This document shows, one piece after another, positions 44,955 through 53,249 of a stretch of 64,000 nt of DNA. Location of the stretch: contig CAYVFI010000005.1 in the NCBI GenBank assembly GCA_964450955.1, positions 124,001-188,000 on the forward strand, given 5' to 3'. The position numbers and the translations under genes were made by a program. Every line of letters starts with the position of its first letter. The stretch's first letter is position 1. The notes under the pieces are model-generated. The model was not told the origin of the DNA, did not search any database, and was given only the letters and a program-made list of their open reading frames with translations. The stretch comes from CAYNWT01 sp964450955 (GTDB lineage Bacteria > Planctomycetota > Planctomycetia > Planctomycetales > Planctomycetaceae).

Positions 44955-45205
44955 CTCCCCCTTCCCCGGCATGACGAGTCATGCGTACGTTGTCTGAAAA
45001 GGGCAACGTTGGGGGGGACGCACTCCCTTCGTGCCCGCCGAATTCACTGTGTTCATGACACAGTTTGAGTCCAGCGGGTTGCGAAGGGAGTCCTATGCGC
45101 CCTGATGATTTGGCGACATCCCGCACGTGCGGGGGGTGCACGCCTGCGGGTCGCCCGGTTCACGGTCGTGGAAGCCCGCAAGGACAGGAATCTCTGTCGC
45201 CACGA
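44955..45205. ncRNA. Candidate structured RNA (nested stems)
   Basis: A 250-base gap with at least nine perfect complementary stems that nest without conflict. First, TCCCCC (44956) with GGGGGA (45013) encloses hairpins GCATGA/TCATGC (44969, 44979) and ACGTTG/CAACGT (44987, 45004): a three-way junction. Second, ACTCCCTTCG (45022) with CGAAGGGAGT (45082), then CCCGC/GCGGG (45034, 45074) and ACTGTGT/ACACAGT (45046, 45058): a branchless long arm. Third, GGCGAC/GTCGCC (45112, 45150) around CCCGC-ACGT-GCGGG. Fourth, TCGTGG/CCACGA (45166, 45200) around GACAG/CTGTC (45183, 45194). It matches no tmRNA, RNase P, SRP, 6S or riboswitch signature that I know. Strand is undetermined. It could be a free RNA or a leader of the next gene, although a candidate promoter lies downstream of it. 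Confidence 0.45.
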
Positions 45206-45221
45206 GACGTACGTCGGATGC

Positions 45222-45248
45222 TTGATGTCACGCAGGGTCTGCTATAGT
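45222..45248 (+). promoter_or_regulatory. Candidate promoter before the FAH-linked gene
   Basis: TTGATG (45222-45227) and TATAGT (45243-45248) with a short 15-base spacer, about 39 bases before the ATG at 45287. Confidence 0.35.
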
Positions 45249-45286
45249 TGCGTCTTAAATTCCTTGACGCGTGCGCTGTTAATCTC

Positions 45287-46201
45287 ATGGAACCGCTGCA
45301 GAAGCTCTTTTCGAGCCTCATTGATTACGCTGGTTTGTTCCCGCCCGCGGGGCTGGATATGCCAGTCGTTACCGACAACTACGCTCAGTACATGCAAAGC
45401 GCTTACAGCTGGATGTTGGCGCGGGTGGTTGTGCCTTTGGCGCGGTTGGACGAATTTGAATCTGCCTGGTCCGGCCCGGACGGTTTGAACACGCGCGTCA
45501 GTCTGCTGACCCCGGCTTTGGATGCTGCGGAATTTTCTGACGCTGTGAACCGGATTGCTGAGTTCAACCATCGTGCCACCCAGCACACCATAGACGCGAT
45601 TGAAGTTCGCGTGACCGATCCGGCGGCTGTCAGCAATGCATTAAAGCTGCCGGCTGAGGTTGCCTGTTTTGTTGAAGTTCCCGCTGACAACATGCGCGCG
45701 GTCGTTGATGCGATTGCTCAACTAAATCAACCAGCGCGAGTTTTTGCCAAGGTTCGGACGGGTGGGGTGAAGCCGGAGATGATTCCGTCAGCGGCCTACG
45801 TTGCCGAATTCATGCACGCCTGCGCGGGAGCCGGAATTGGCTTTAAAGCAACCGCCGGGCTGCATCATCCATTTCGAGCTGAGTACCCACTGACCTATGA
45901 AGCCGGTTGTGACGTCGGCCGGATGCACGGGTTTATAAACGTATTTCTTGGCGCGTGTCTGTTGAATGCGAACGGACTGAGCGTGGTTGAACTGACGGAC
46001 TTCCTGGATACTGCCTGTCCGGATGACCTGGAAATCACCTCTGAAACCATCGCATGGCGAGAACACAAAATTGACTCCGCCGCGATTGCCGCCGCGAGAG
46101 AGAAGTTCATTATCTCGTTCGGCAGTTGTTCGTTTGCTGAACCCATTGAAGATCTAACAAGCTTGTCGCTGTTGCCGGAGAACCCCAATGCGACCAATTG
46201 A
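45287..46201 (+). CDS. Uncharacterised protein overlapping fumarylacetoacetase gene
   Basis: I take ATG 45287; the frame extends 13 codons further but those residues do not look native. The 304-residue cytoplasmic protein has alternating strands and helices suggestive of a TIM barrel, with conserved-looking stretches IDYAGLFPPAGLDMP, VFAKVRTGGVKPEMIPSA and GIGFKATAGLHHPFR, and the C-terminal ISFGSCSFAEPIEDL. No catalytic family is recognised. Its end overlaps the start of the fumarylacetoacetase gene by 14 bases, so the two are cotranslated, and a role in aromatic amino acid breakdown is a reasonable inference. Confidence 0.75.
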   Translation: MEPLQKLFSSLIDYAGLFPPAGLDMPVVTDNYAQYMQSAYSWMLARVVVPLARLDEFESAWSGPDGLNTRVSLLTPALDAAEFSDAVNRIAEFNHRATQHTIDAIEVRVTDPAAVSNALKLPAEVACFVEVPADNMRAVVDAIAQLNQPARVFAKVRTGGVKPEMIPSAAYVAEFMHACAGAGIGFKATAGLHHPFRAEYPLTYEAGCDVGRMHGFINVFLGACLLNANGLSVVELTDFLDTACPDDLEITSETIAWREHKIDSAAIAAAREKFIISFGSCSFAEPIEDLTSLSLLPENPNATN

Positions 46202-47531
46202 CCATACCCACGATGCTTCCGCCAGTAGTTGGATTGAATCCGCCGCTGGTAGCGATTTCCCAATTCAAAACCTGCCGTTTTGCAGCTTCAGTACTGAGTT
46301 TCGCGAACGCCGAATCGGTGTCGGCATCGGGGACTGTCTTCTTGATCTAAACGCGTGCGCGGAGGCTGGTCTGTTTGAAGCCAGTCTGGCGTTCATGCTT
46401 GGTTCAGAAACACTGAACCTTGTGATGTCTTTGACTGCTGAACAGCGACTGGCATTGCGGCATCGCATTTTCGAACTGTTGTCTGCCGATTGTGCTGACG
46501 TGCGGGACAATGATTCGTTGCGGTCTGAGGCTGTTGTGAACCAGGCTGACGCGACGTTTCACATGCCGTGTGATGTCGGCGACTACACCGACTTCTACGC
46601 GTCGGTCTTTCACGCAACCAACGTGGGTAGCATGTTCCGCCCCAACAACCCGTTGCTGCCCAACTACAAGCACATTCCGATTGGGTATCACGGTCGAGCA
46701 TCCAGCGTTTGCGTCAGCGGAACTCCCGTTCGCCGACCGGTCGGTCAGCAGGCTCCAGCGACCGAAGGCGGGGATCCGGAGTTTGCAGCGGCAAAGCTAC
46801 TGGACTACGAACTGGAGGTTGGATTCTACATCGCTGAAGGCAACGAACTGGGTTCCAGCACCGGCATGGACACCGCTGAGGATGCGATTTTCGGAATGAC
46901 GCTGGTCAACGACTGGTCGGCTCGCGATTTACAAAAGTGGGAGTACCAACCACTGGGTCCGTTTCTGGCGAAGTCTTTCATCACAACCGTCTCACCGTGG
47001 GTCATCACAATGGAGGCACTGGCTCCATTCCGCTGCCGTGCGTTTGAACGCCCCGAAGGTGACCCACAGCCGATGAGCCATCTGAGTAGCGAAAACAATT
47101 CTGCGTATGGTGGAGTTGATTTGAACCTGGCAGTCGCACTGTCGTCAGAGAAAATGCGAACCGAGGGACTTGACCCCATGCCGCTGACCACCGGCACCTT
47201 CCGCAACATGTACTGGACCTCCGCTCAAATGGTTGCGCACCACAGCAGTAATGGTTGCAATATGCAGCCTGGCGATTTGCTGGCCAGCGGAACCGTTTCC
47301 GGCCCTGAACGATCATCCCGAGGATGCCTGTTGGAACTGACCTGGGACGGTGAATTCGGTGCGCCGGTGCCTGGCACTCAGCGGACACCGTTGGAACTGC
47401 CGACCGGCGAGGAGCGAAAATTCCTGGCAGACGGCGATGAAGTCATCATTTCGGGTCACTGCGAAACTGAGGGCTACAATCGAATAGGGTTCGGAACCTG
47501 CCGCGGAATTGTTCTGCCTGCCAACCAGTAG
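46188..47531 (+). CDS. fahA: Fumarylacetoacetase
   Basis: A 447-residue protein, slightly longer than typical (about 420). The N-terminal SH3-like part is followed by the FAH fold: YTDFYASVFHATNVG, IPIGYHGRASS, the metal-binding LLDYELEVGFYIAEGNELG, and NDWSARDLQKWEYQPLGPFL followed by A-K-S-F. It cleaves fumarylacetoacetate to fumarate and acetoacetate, the last step of tyrosine breakdown. Other enzymes of the pathway (HGD, HPD) are not in the window. It overlaps the preceding unknown gene. Confidence 0.95.
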   Translation: MRPIDHTHDASASSWIESAAGSDFPIQNLPFCSFSTEFRERRIGVGIGDCLLDLNACAEAGLFEASLAFMLGSETLNLVMSLTAEQRLALRHRIFELLSADCADVRDNDSLRSEAVVNQADATFHMPCDVGDYTDFYASVFHATNVGSMFRPNNPLLPNYKHIPIGYHGRASSVCVSGTPVRRPVGQQAPATEGGDPEFAAAKLLDYELEVGFYIAEGNELGSSTGMDTAEDAIFGMTLVNDWSARDLQKWEYQPLGPFLAKSFITTVSPWVITMEALAPFRCRAFERPEGDPQPMSHLSSENNSAYGGVDLNLAVALSSEKMRTEGLDPMPLTTGTFRNMYWTSAQMVAHHSSNGCNMQPGDLLASGTVSGPERSSRGCLLELTWDGEFGAPVPGTQRTPLELPTGEERKFLADGDEVIISGHCETEGYNRIGFGTCRGIVLPANQ

Positions 47532-47594
47532 TCATCACCGATCTTGCTGCGTCGTCGATAATCGAACGCCGCTGCCGTTTGAGAACGACAAATC

Positions 47595-48329
47595 ATGCGA
47601 ATCCTGATTACCAACGACGACGGTCATGACGCTCCGGGCCTCGTCGCGTTGTTCAAAGCCGCCAAAGAATTCGGCGACGTCACACTGGCGCCGCCGGCTG
47701 AATGCCACAGTTCCAAAGGGCACGCGGTGTGTACGCGTTCGGTTCATCAGGTAACCAAACATCAGCACGCGGAAATGGGTGATGTCTTCGCAGTTCATTC
47801 GACACCTGCGGATTGTGTTCGAATCGCGGTTCAACAAATCATGTCGGAACCGCCCGATCTAGTCCTGGCCGGAATCAATCCTGGCGCGAATCTGGGGGTC
47901 GATGTCTACTACAGCGGCACGGTCGCGGCGGCTCGCGAAGCAGCCATCATGGGTTTGCCGGCGATTGCCCTTTCGACCTACATGAAAATGGGTGTGGAAT
48001 TATGTTGGGACGACAAGACAGAACTGACAAAGCAATCTATCCAGAGGCTAATCGATCGGAAGGTTCAGCCCGGGCAGTTTTGGAATGTCAATTTCCCGGC
48101 TGTCGAACCCGGTGGCGAAGCGGGCGAGTTTAAGTTCACCAGACACAGTACCGAACCGCAGGGCGTTGCGTTCGAAGCATCAGACGAACAACCAAACGCC
48201 TACCGCTTCACTGGCAACTACTCACAGCGACCAGCGAATCAGGATGCGGATGTCCGGGCTATTTTCGAAGGCTATGTTTCGGCCACGCTGCTGCAATTGG
48301 ACACCTCAGCCGAAGTCCCCACGGACTAA
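47595..48329 (+). CDS. surE: 5'/3'-nucleotidase SurE
   Basis: A 244-residue protein starting MRILITNDDGHDAPG, with the metal ligands D8 and D9. PPAECHSSKGHAVC and DLVLAGINPGANLGVDVYYS are the SurE signatures, the latter containing the Asn ligand, followed by SGTVAAAREAAIMGLPAIAL. It hydrolyses nucleoside monophosphates and short polyphosphates in the cytoplasm. It follows fahA by 63 bases. The dispersed repeat starts two bases after its stop. Confidence 0.96.
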   Translation: MRILITNDDGHDAPGLVALFKAAKEFGDVTLAPPAECHSSKGHAVCTRSVHQVTKHQHAEMGDVFAVHSTPADCVRIAVQQIMSEPPDLVLAGINPGANLGVDVYYSGTVAAAREAAIMGLPAIALSTYMKMGVELCWDDKTELTKQSIQRLIDRKVQPGQFWNVNFPAVEPGGEAGEFKFTRHSTEPQGVAFEASDEQPNAYRFTGNYSQRPANQDADVRAIFEGYVSATLLQLDTSAEVPTD

Positions 48330-48331
48330 CC

Positions 48332-48393
48332 AAAATTCCGTTGGATCGGTCTCCGGTTGGTGTCGTGGCTGGAGTTATTGCGTGCAGGCCCGG
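48332..48393 (+). repeat. Dispersed post-stop repeat, copy after surE
   Basis: Starts two bases after the surE stop: AAAATTCCGTTGGATCGGTC, then TCCGGTTGG, then GTCGTGGCTGGAGTTATTG, ending CAGGCCCGG. Matches the copies at 36892 and 50649-50709. Confidence 0.8.
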
Positions 48394-48570
48394 TTGGATG
48401 TGGGGTCTTGCTGCTTGTGCGAGGAAGAAGCGGTGGAATCTGCGTTAAAGTCGGTGCAGGACTGCTGTTTAGATGGGGAGTTGGCCTGCCTGCGTGGCGA
48501 TCTGGACGGATTGCGAGATTTTGGCAGAGCTGCTGGTGGACTCGACGCGCGAGCAACGGGTGACGCGTCT

Positions 48571-48579
48571 TGGTATAAA
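48571..48579 (+). promoter_or_regulatory. Extended -10 element of ispH
   Basis: TGG-TATAAA fits an extended -10 (TGn-TATAAT). No good -35 lies 16-18 bases upstream. The leader to the ATG would be about 50 bases. Confidence 0.4.
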
Positions 48580-48635
48580 TTCGGGTAGCTGAAGAAGCCT
48601 CTGAAGTCAGGCCCTTTTCATCAAAGACAAGTGCA

Positions 48636-49580
48636 ATGGAAGTTGTTTTAGCGAACCCACGCGGCTTTTGTGCCGGCGTCAACATGGCTATCGAATGTCT
48701 GGAAGAATGTATCCGGATGTTCGGTTCGGATATCTACGTCTATCACGAAATCGTGCACAACAAGCATGTTGTTGATCGATTCACAGCGGAAGGTGTCACG
48801 TTTGTTGACGAACTGACTGAAGTGCCAAGGGGATCGATTCTGTTGTTCAGCGCGCATGGGGTGTCACCGGAGATCCGTGAGATTGCTCGGGAACGTGATT
48901 TGCGGACCGTCGATGCGACCTGCCCTTTGGTGACTAAGGTGCACCTGGAAGCGATCAAGTTTGCCAAAGAGGGTTTCAATATCATCCTCATCGGCCACGA
49001 AGGTCATGACGAGGTCCTTGGCACGATGGGGGAGGCTCCCGAGAGCATTACGCTGGTAGAAACACCCGAAGACGTGGGCCGGTTGGCATTCACGCAGACA
49101 GACAAACTGGCCTATCTGACTCAAACGACGCTAAGTGTCGATGAAGCCGGAGCCGTAATCGATGCACTGCTGGCTCGGTTCCCACAGATTGAAGCTCCGG
49201 CTAAGGAAGACATTTGCTACGCGACAACCAACCGTCAGGATGCCGTGAAGGAGTATGTCACTGGTGCGGATGTGTTGATTGTGCTGGGAAGCCAAAACAG
49301 TTCGAACAGCAAGCGGCTAATGGAAATCGGCAAGACGGAGGGCATTCCATCGTTTCTTGTGGACGGCATTGCCGATCTAAACGCCGAATGGTTCACGGAT
49401 GCGCAGAAGGTCGTCGTCACTGCCGGAGCCAGCGCGCCGGAGGTTGTGGTTCAGGAATGTGTTAATTATCTGGTCACCGAATTCGACGCGACTTTAAATG
49501 AGAAGACACTGCGGGAAGAACACGTTAACTTTCCGCTACCAAAAGAACTGCGACTGATGCAAATTTCGACCGGAGAATAG
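48636..49580 (+). CDS. ispH: 4-hydroxy-3-methylbut-2-enyl diphosphate reductase
   Basis: A 314-residue protein of normal IspH length. The three cluster cysteines are C12 (NPRGFCAGV), C96 (DATCPLV) and C194 (DICYATTNRQ). AHGVSPE, LIGHEGHDEVLGTMGE and TAGASAPE are also diagnostic. It is the last enzyme of the MEP isoprenoid pathway, making IPP and DMAPP in the cytoplasm with a [4Fe-4S] cluster. It is followed after 59 bases by a branched-chain aminotransferase gene. Confidence 0.97.
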   Translation: MEVVLANPRGFCAGVNMAIECLEECIRMFGSDIYVYHEIVHNKHVVDRFTAEGVTFVDELTEVPRGSILLFSAHGVSPEIREIARERDLRTVDATCPLVTKVHLEAIKFAKEGFNIILIGHEGHDEVLGTMGEAPESITLVETPEDVGRLAFTQTDKLAYLTQTTLSVDEAGAVIDALLARFPQIEAPAKEDICYATTNRQDAVKEYVTGADVLIVLGSQNSSNSKRLMEIGKTEGIPSFLVDGIADLNAEWFTDAQKVVVTAGASAPEVVVQECVNYLVTEFDATLNEKTLREEHVNFPLPKELRLMQISTGE

Positions 49581-49639
49581 CCTCCATCAAGATTCGCCAG
49601 ACGCGCGGAGCGGATACGCCGGACACCAGGAAAAAAGTC

Positions 49640-50572
49640 ATGACCAAGTACGCATACTTCGAAGGCAATATTGTTCCCATTGAGGACGCCAAAGTCAGCA
49701 TCATGTGCAATACGTTGCACTACGGCACCGGTTGTTTTGGCGGCCTGCGTGGCTACTGGAACGAAGACAAGAACCAGATGTACGCGTTCCGTCTGCATGA
49801 TCACTTCGTACGTTTGCTGAACAGTGCGAAGCTGCTGCGATGCGAGTTGGATTACACGCCAGAGAAACTGGTTGAGATCACGCTTGAATTGTTGGCCCGC
49901 GAAGGCTGGACCGAAAACTGCTACGTCCGTCCGATGGTCTACAAAGACGATGGTGTATTTCGTGTCTGGGTTCACGATGCGACCGACAAAGTCTGTATCT
50001 TCAGTCAGGCCGTGGGCAGCTACATCAAGGGCGATGCGGCTGCCAAAGTGTGTGTGAGTGGCTGGCGCAGGATCGACGACACCATGATTCCGGCTCGCGG
50101 CAAGCTAAACGGAGCCTACGTCAACAGCGCGATCATTAAGAGCGATGCGATGTTGAGCGGCTTTGACGACGCGCTGGTCCTGAATCAGGACGGCCATGTC
50201 TCCGAAGGCAGCGCAGCGAACTTCATGATGTTTCGCAACGGGCAGTTGGTGACCTCGCCGATCACAGACAACATCCTGGAAGGCATCACACGACGATCGC
50301 TCATGCATCTGGCTCAGGAAGAACTAGGTTACGAAGTTGTCGAACGCAGCATTGACCGTAGCGAACTGTACCTGGCCGACGAAGCGTTCTACTGCGGGAC
50401 GGGAGCTCAGGTGAAAGCAATTGGTTCAGTCGATCATCACCAGATCGGAACCGGTGAGATGGGGCCAATGACTTCAAAGCTGCATGATCTGTTCTTCAAC
50501 GTTGTGACTGGTCGCGAAGAAAAGTACATGGACTGGCTGTCAGCTGTGCCTGCGATGAAAACCGCGACGTAA
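49640..50572 (+). CDS. ilvE: Branched-chain amino acid aminotransferase
   Basis: A 310-residue class IV PLP aminotransferase. The PLP lysine is probably K155 in ARGKLNGAYVNSAI, followed by VLNQDGHVSEGSAANFMMFR, which binds the cofactor phosphate, and by ITRRSLMHLAQEELG. It moves the amino group between glutamate and the keto acids of Ile, Leu and Val. AGGAAAAAAG lies before the ATG. It may be cotranscribed with ispH. D-amino-acid aminotransferase of the same fold is possible but the motifs fit IlvE better. Confidence 0.92.
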   Translation: MTKYAYFEGNIVPIEDAKVSIMCNTLHYGTGCFGGLRGYWNEDKNQMYAFRLHDHFVRLLNSAKLLRCELDYTPEKLVEITLELLAREGWTENCYVRPMVYKDDGVFRVWVHDATDKVCIFSQAVGSYIKGDAAAKVCVSGWRRIDDTMIPARGKLNGAYVNSAIIKSDAMLSGFDDALVLNQDGHVSEGSAANFMMFRNGQLVTSPITDNILEGITRRSLMHLAQEELGYEVVERSIDRSELYLADEAFYCGTGAQVKAIGSVDHHQIGTGEMGPMTSKLHDLFFNVVTGREEKYMDWLSAVPAMKTAT

Positions 50573-50648
50573 CCAAATCCTATGCTGTACGGGTGTTGCA
50601 CTTGGCATGAGCCGTGGCGTTTGCAGGACCTCAATAGCTCACGTTCAA

Positions 50649-50709
50649 CCGGGAGCACCGTGGCAACTTCAGCCACGGCACCTACCGGATACCGATCGAA
50701 CGGAACGTT
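50649..50709 (-). repeat. Dispersed post-stop repeat, copy after the GAF-HlyD gene
   Basis: On the minus strand it starts six bases after the stop: AACGTTCCGTTCGATCGGTA, then TCCGGTAGG, then a perfect 7-bp hairpin CCGTGGC (50678-50672) with GCCACGG (50664-50658), ending in CTCCCGG. Here the second block clearly forms a stem-loop. Confidence 0.85.
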
Positions 50710-50715
50710 CGTCGC

Positions 50716-52752
50716 TTACCACCAGGTGTATTTGTGGTAGAACTCGACCACGTCGCCGAACCACTTATAACCCAGGCTTTTGGTGCCGCAGTTCAGTTTC
50801 ACGCGAACCTCGGCACCAATGCGTTTGTGTTCTTCAGGGATATCACCGGTTGGTTCGATATAAAGTTGGACAATGGTTCCGCTCTCGCCATGCACACTGG
50901 TTCGGCTTGAGACCAGATACAGCTTGCACGGATATTGGTCCTCGGGTGCGCTGGCCAGCGAGTATTCGCCTTCGACTCCATCTTCGCCTGCTTCGGCTTG
51001 TGCTCGCATCAAGTGGCCCATGCGTTTGTCGGGCAACTGAACTTCGAGGTGCCACGCCCCTTTGTGATCCATCAGATCAAACAAATGCTGGCCCGCTTCC
51101 ACCGGGCGATTTTGTCCGAGGGTTTGACGTAGGTTGATACTGGGAATCAAACCGCCGAAGTCAGCCGTAACTTTCAATCGGCTTGCTCGCTTTTGAGCAT
51201 TGGCCAGCCGCTTTTGGGCTCCTTCGGCTCTGATTCTTGCAGTTTCTTTTTCTCCTTCGTACCTCTCTGCTTCGTCATATTTGCGTTCTGCGTTGTAGCT
51301 TTCGATGAGTGCAGTCAGCCGCTCTATTTCCGCCAGAGACACGTTGTATTCCGCTTCAGCATCCCGAACCATGTCATCAAGATCGTTGCTGGTGAAGGTC
51401 AGTAGCGTTTGCCCTTCTTCAACCTCTTCTCCCCCTTTGATCAGCAACTGATCGACGTTACCTTTTTCGGGTGAGAAGATTGCGATCTGCTTCCTGGGCA
51501 TGAGCTTGCCTTCGGCTTCGATCTTGAAATCGGCCGGAACGAACACCAATGCCAATGACACTAAAACAATGGCTGCTGCGATGGCTGCGGCGATCGCCAA
51601 TCGGCGACCATGGAACCATTCCAGCGTACGCCCAATTCGGCGCCAGACACTGATTCCGAAAATTCGTTCGTGCGATCGAGCATTGTGCATCGACGCGCCA
51701 ATATGGTCGGCCAGTAACTCAGCCCGCTGAACCAACGCGGGGCCCGGTTCGCTTTCAGCGACCTGTTCGACAACCAGGCATCCGATTGCCTGGCGGCGTG
51801 TGTTTGACTTGCGACCGGTCTCGACTTCTTTATCCGCTTTGACAACGCGGAGGTTCTCAAAGTACGGAACCATGTACACCATTCGCGATGTACTTTCCTG
51901 GATGAAGTTGGCCAGTGGTTTCTCAATTTGCGGTGCCAGGTCATCGATGCGGCCAGAGTACATGAGAGGCTCGCCCATGGCGATGACCTGCTTACCGAGT
52001 TCAGCCATCGACCGAATCAGGTTTGCGCGAGGGTTGACTGAGGTCTGACCAGACACGGACTTCACTTCAACCTTGGCGCCTTTCTTGGTCACGATGCTAA
52101 GGCGGTCACATTCCAGCAACAGTCGGCCGTCACTGGCAGCGATTTCAGCGACTTCTTCTGAATTCAAAGTTTGGGTCAGTCGCAATGTGAACGGTTCCAG
52201 ATCCTGCCAAAACCCTTTCGGTGCTTCTTCGGTTTCCTGATTCTTGCGCGTCTTACCTTCAATGTAGCGGGACGCGTAGCCCGACATCTGTTCCAGAAAC
52301 TGCAGATAGCCGGCTCGCGCTTCTTCCGGAGCATCGGGGCGCTGGAACAGTTGGACGACACCAACGCACTTCTTTTCTTTGTGTACGGCACACAGCACCA
52401 GCATGTGGTGAGTTGGAAGTTTGGTGTCGGTTCCGTCGTCGTGACTTAGCGTGCAGGCTTCGCCAGTCGAAAGTACATTGCCCAGCACTTGATCGTTAAT
52501 CTGGCGAACGCCGGGTTCGTTGAGTCCGACTTCAGCCAATCGCACTTCCGCCGCCAGAGCGATTGACTGTTCGTGAAGCAGCCAAACCGCACCAGCCTGG
52601 GCTCCCACGGCCGCCACAACGCGATCAAGGAACTGTGGAAAGAACTCGTTTGGCGGGATGGGCTCGCGCGAAAGGCCTTCAATTTCCCGCGCGAGCTGCA
52701 TGACTCGCTCACGGGCCTTTTTTAAGTTTTCGTCAGTCGGTCCCTGTGACAT
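50716..52752 (-). CDS. GAF-GAF-TM-HlyD membrane adaptor protein
   Basis: I take ATG 52752; a TTG eight codons upstream is less likely. The 678-residue protein has two cytoplasmic GAF-like regions (about residues 25-165, with GAQAGAVWLLHEQ and KKCVGVVQLFQRP; about 190-375, with CDRLSIVTKKG and QAIGCLVVEQ). One helix follows (about residues 388-410, LAIAAAIAAAIVLVSLALVF), then a periplasmic HlyD-type adaptor: first lipoyl half (SPEKGNVDQLLIKGGEEVEE), a helical hairpin and a beta-barrel part. Sensor domains on a membrane-fusion protein could switch export in response to a ligand or redox state. It is divergent from two further HlyD-type genes. The dispersed repeat follows its stop. Confidence 0.88.
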   Translation of the reverse strand: MSQGPTDENLKKARERVMQLAREIEGLSREPIPPNEFFPQFLDRVVAAVGAQAGAVWLLHEQSIALAAEVRLAEVGLNEPGVRQINDQVLGNVLSTGEACTLSHDDGTDTKLPTHHMLVLCAVHKEKKCVGVVQLFQRPDAPEEARAGYLQFLEQMSGYASRYIEGKTRKNQETEEAPKGFWQDLEPFTLRLTQTLNSEEVAEIAASDGRLLLECDRLSIVTKKGAKVEVKSVSGQTSVNPRANLIRSMAELGKQVIAMGEPLMYSGRIDDLAPQIEKPLANFIQESTSRMVYMVPYFENLRVVKADKEVETGRKSNTRRQAIGCLVVEQVAESEPGPALVQRAELLADHIGASMHNARSHERIFGISVWRRIGRTLEWFHGRRLAIAAAIAAAIVLVSLALVFVPADFKIEAEGKLMPRKQIAIFSPEKGNVDQLLIKGGEEVEEGQTLLTFTSNDLDDMVRDAEAEYNVSLAEIERLTALIESYNAERKYDEAERYEGEKETARIRAEGAQKRLANAQKRASRLKVTADFGGLIPSINLRQTLGQNRPVEAGQHLFDLMDHKGAWHLEVQLPDKRMGHLMRAQAEAGEDGVEGEYSLASAPEDQYPCKLYLVSSRTSVHGESGTIVQLYIEPTGDIPEEHKRIGAEVRVKLNCGTKSLGYKWFGDVVEFYHKYTWW

Positions 52753-53249
52753 GGCATTTTCCCGCGTTGCACGCAACTGTGCTGTGGTTCGCTTTCGGTG
52801 TTTGCGACCTTGTGACCGGTCTGGCCGATCTGTTCTTTTAGCTTATTGATTCACCCGCGAATGCGGCCAATTTCAGCGGTTTTTCGCCATTGATAGTCTA
52901 TCAGGTCTACGAATTAGCGCTCCATGCCGAATAGAAGACGTACGGGAACAAATTGACCAACGAGCCCTCGCGTCCGTGTAGTCGGTGTGGTCGGTCTGGC
53001 CGACAGATCCCGTCAAGTGCCTTATACCCGCGACAATTGTCAGATTGAGTAAAGATACTCGTCAAGTTTGGTATCAGCAGAATAACTGTACATTGATTAG
53101 AATCATTGTGCGGTTGGGCAGGTTAAGCTGATGGGTTTCTGTCTGTCGGTGTCAGCGGGCGTTCTGAACGCACGCCGACCTGCGCTTTTGGCCGAAATTC
53201 CCGTTTTTCGGGGCATCATCCCACCGAGCAAGTTTGCACGAGGTCTCAA
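52753..53249. other. 497-base divergent intergenic region of the export locus
   Basis: The longest gap in the window and locally AT-richer (53020-53110). Two copies of a short palindrome-like element, CGGTCTGGCCGA, lie at about 52816-52827 and 52992-53003. TAGAAT at 53098-53103 could be a -10 box but lacks a -35. No gene is visible. Confidence 0.5.

Larger units (their letters stand above)
48330..48635 (+). other. 306-base intergenic region between surE and ispH
   Basis: Begins with a copy of the dispersed repeat (48332-48393), then GC-rich sequence with no convincing gene, and ends with an extended -10 element at 48571-48579 and the ispH leader. Confidence 0.6.

Noticed and set aside
45065..45247. 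60-residue reading frame inside the structured gap
   Set aside because: Cys/Gly/Pro-rich composition, no ribosome site and it runs through the palindromic stems; better explained as structured noncoding sequence.
48357..48563. 68-residue frame downstream of surE
   Set aside because: It begins inside the dispersed repeat, is Trp/Arg/Gly-rich like a random frame in GC-rich DNA, and has no ribosome site.
50600..50715. Simple intrinsic terminator between convergent ilvE and GAF-HlyD genes
   Set aside because: The CCGTGGC/GCCACGG hairpin belongs to the dispersed repeat and has no T-run on either strand, so I list it as repeat only.
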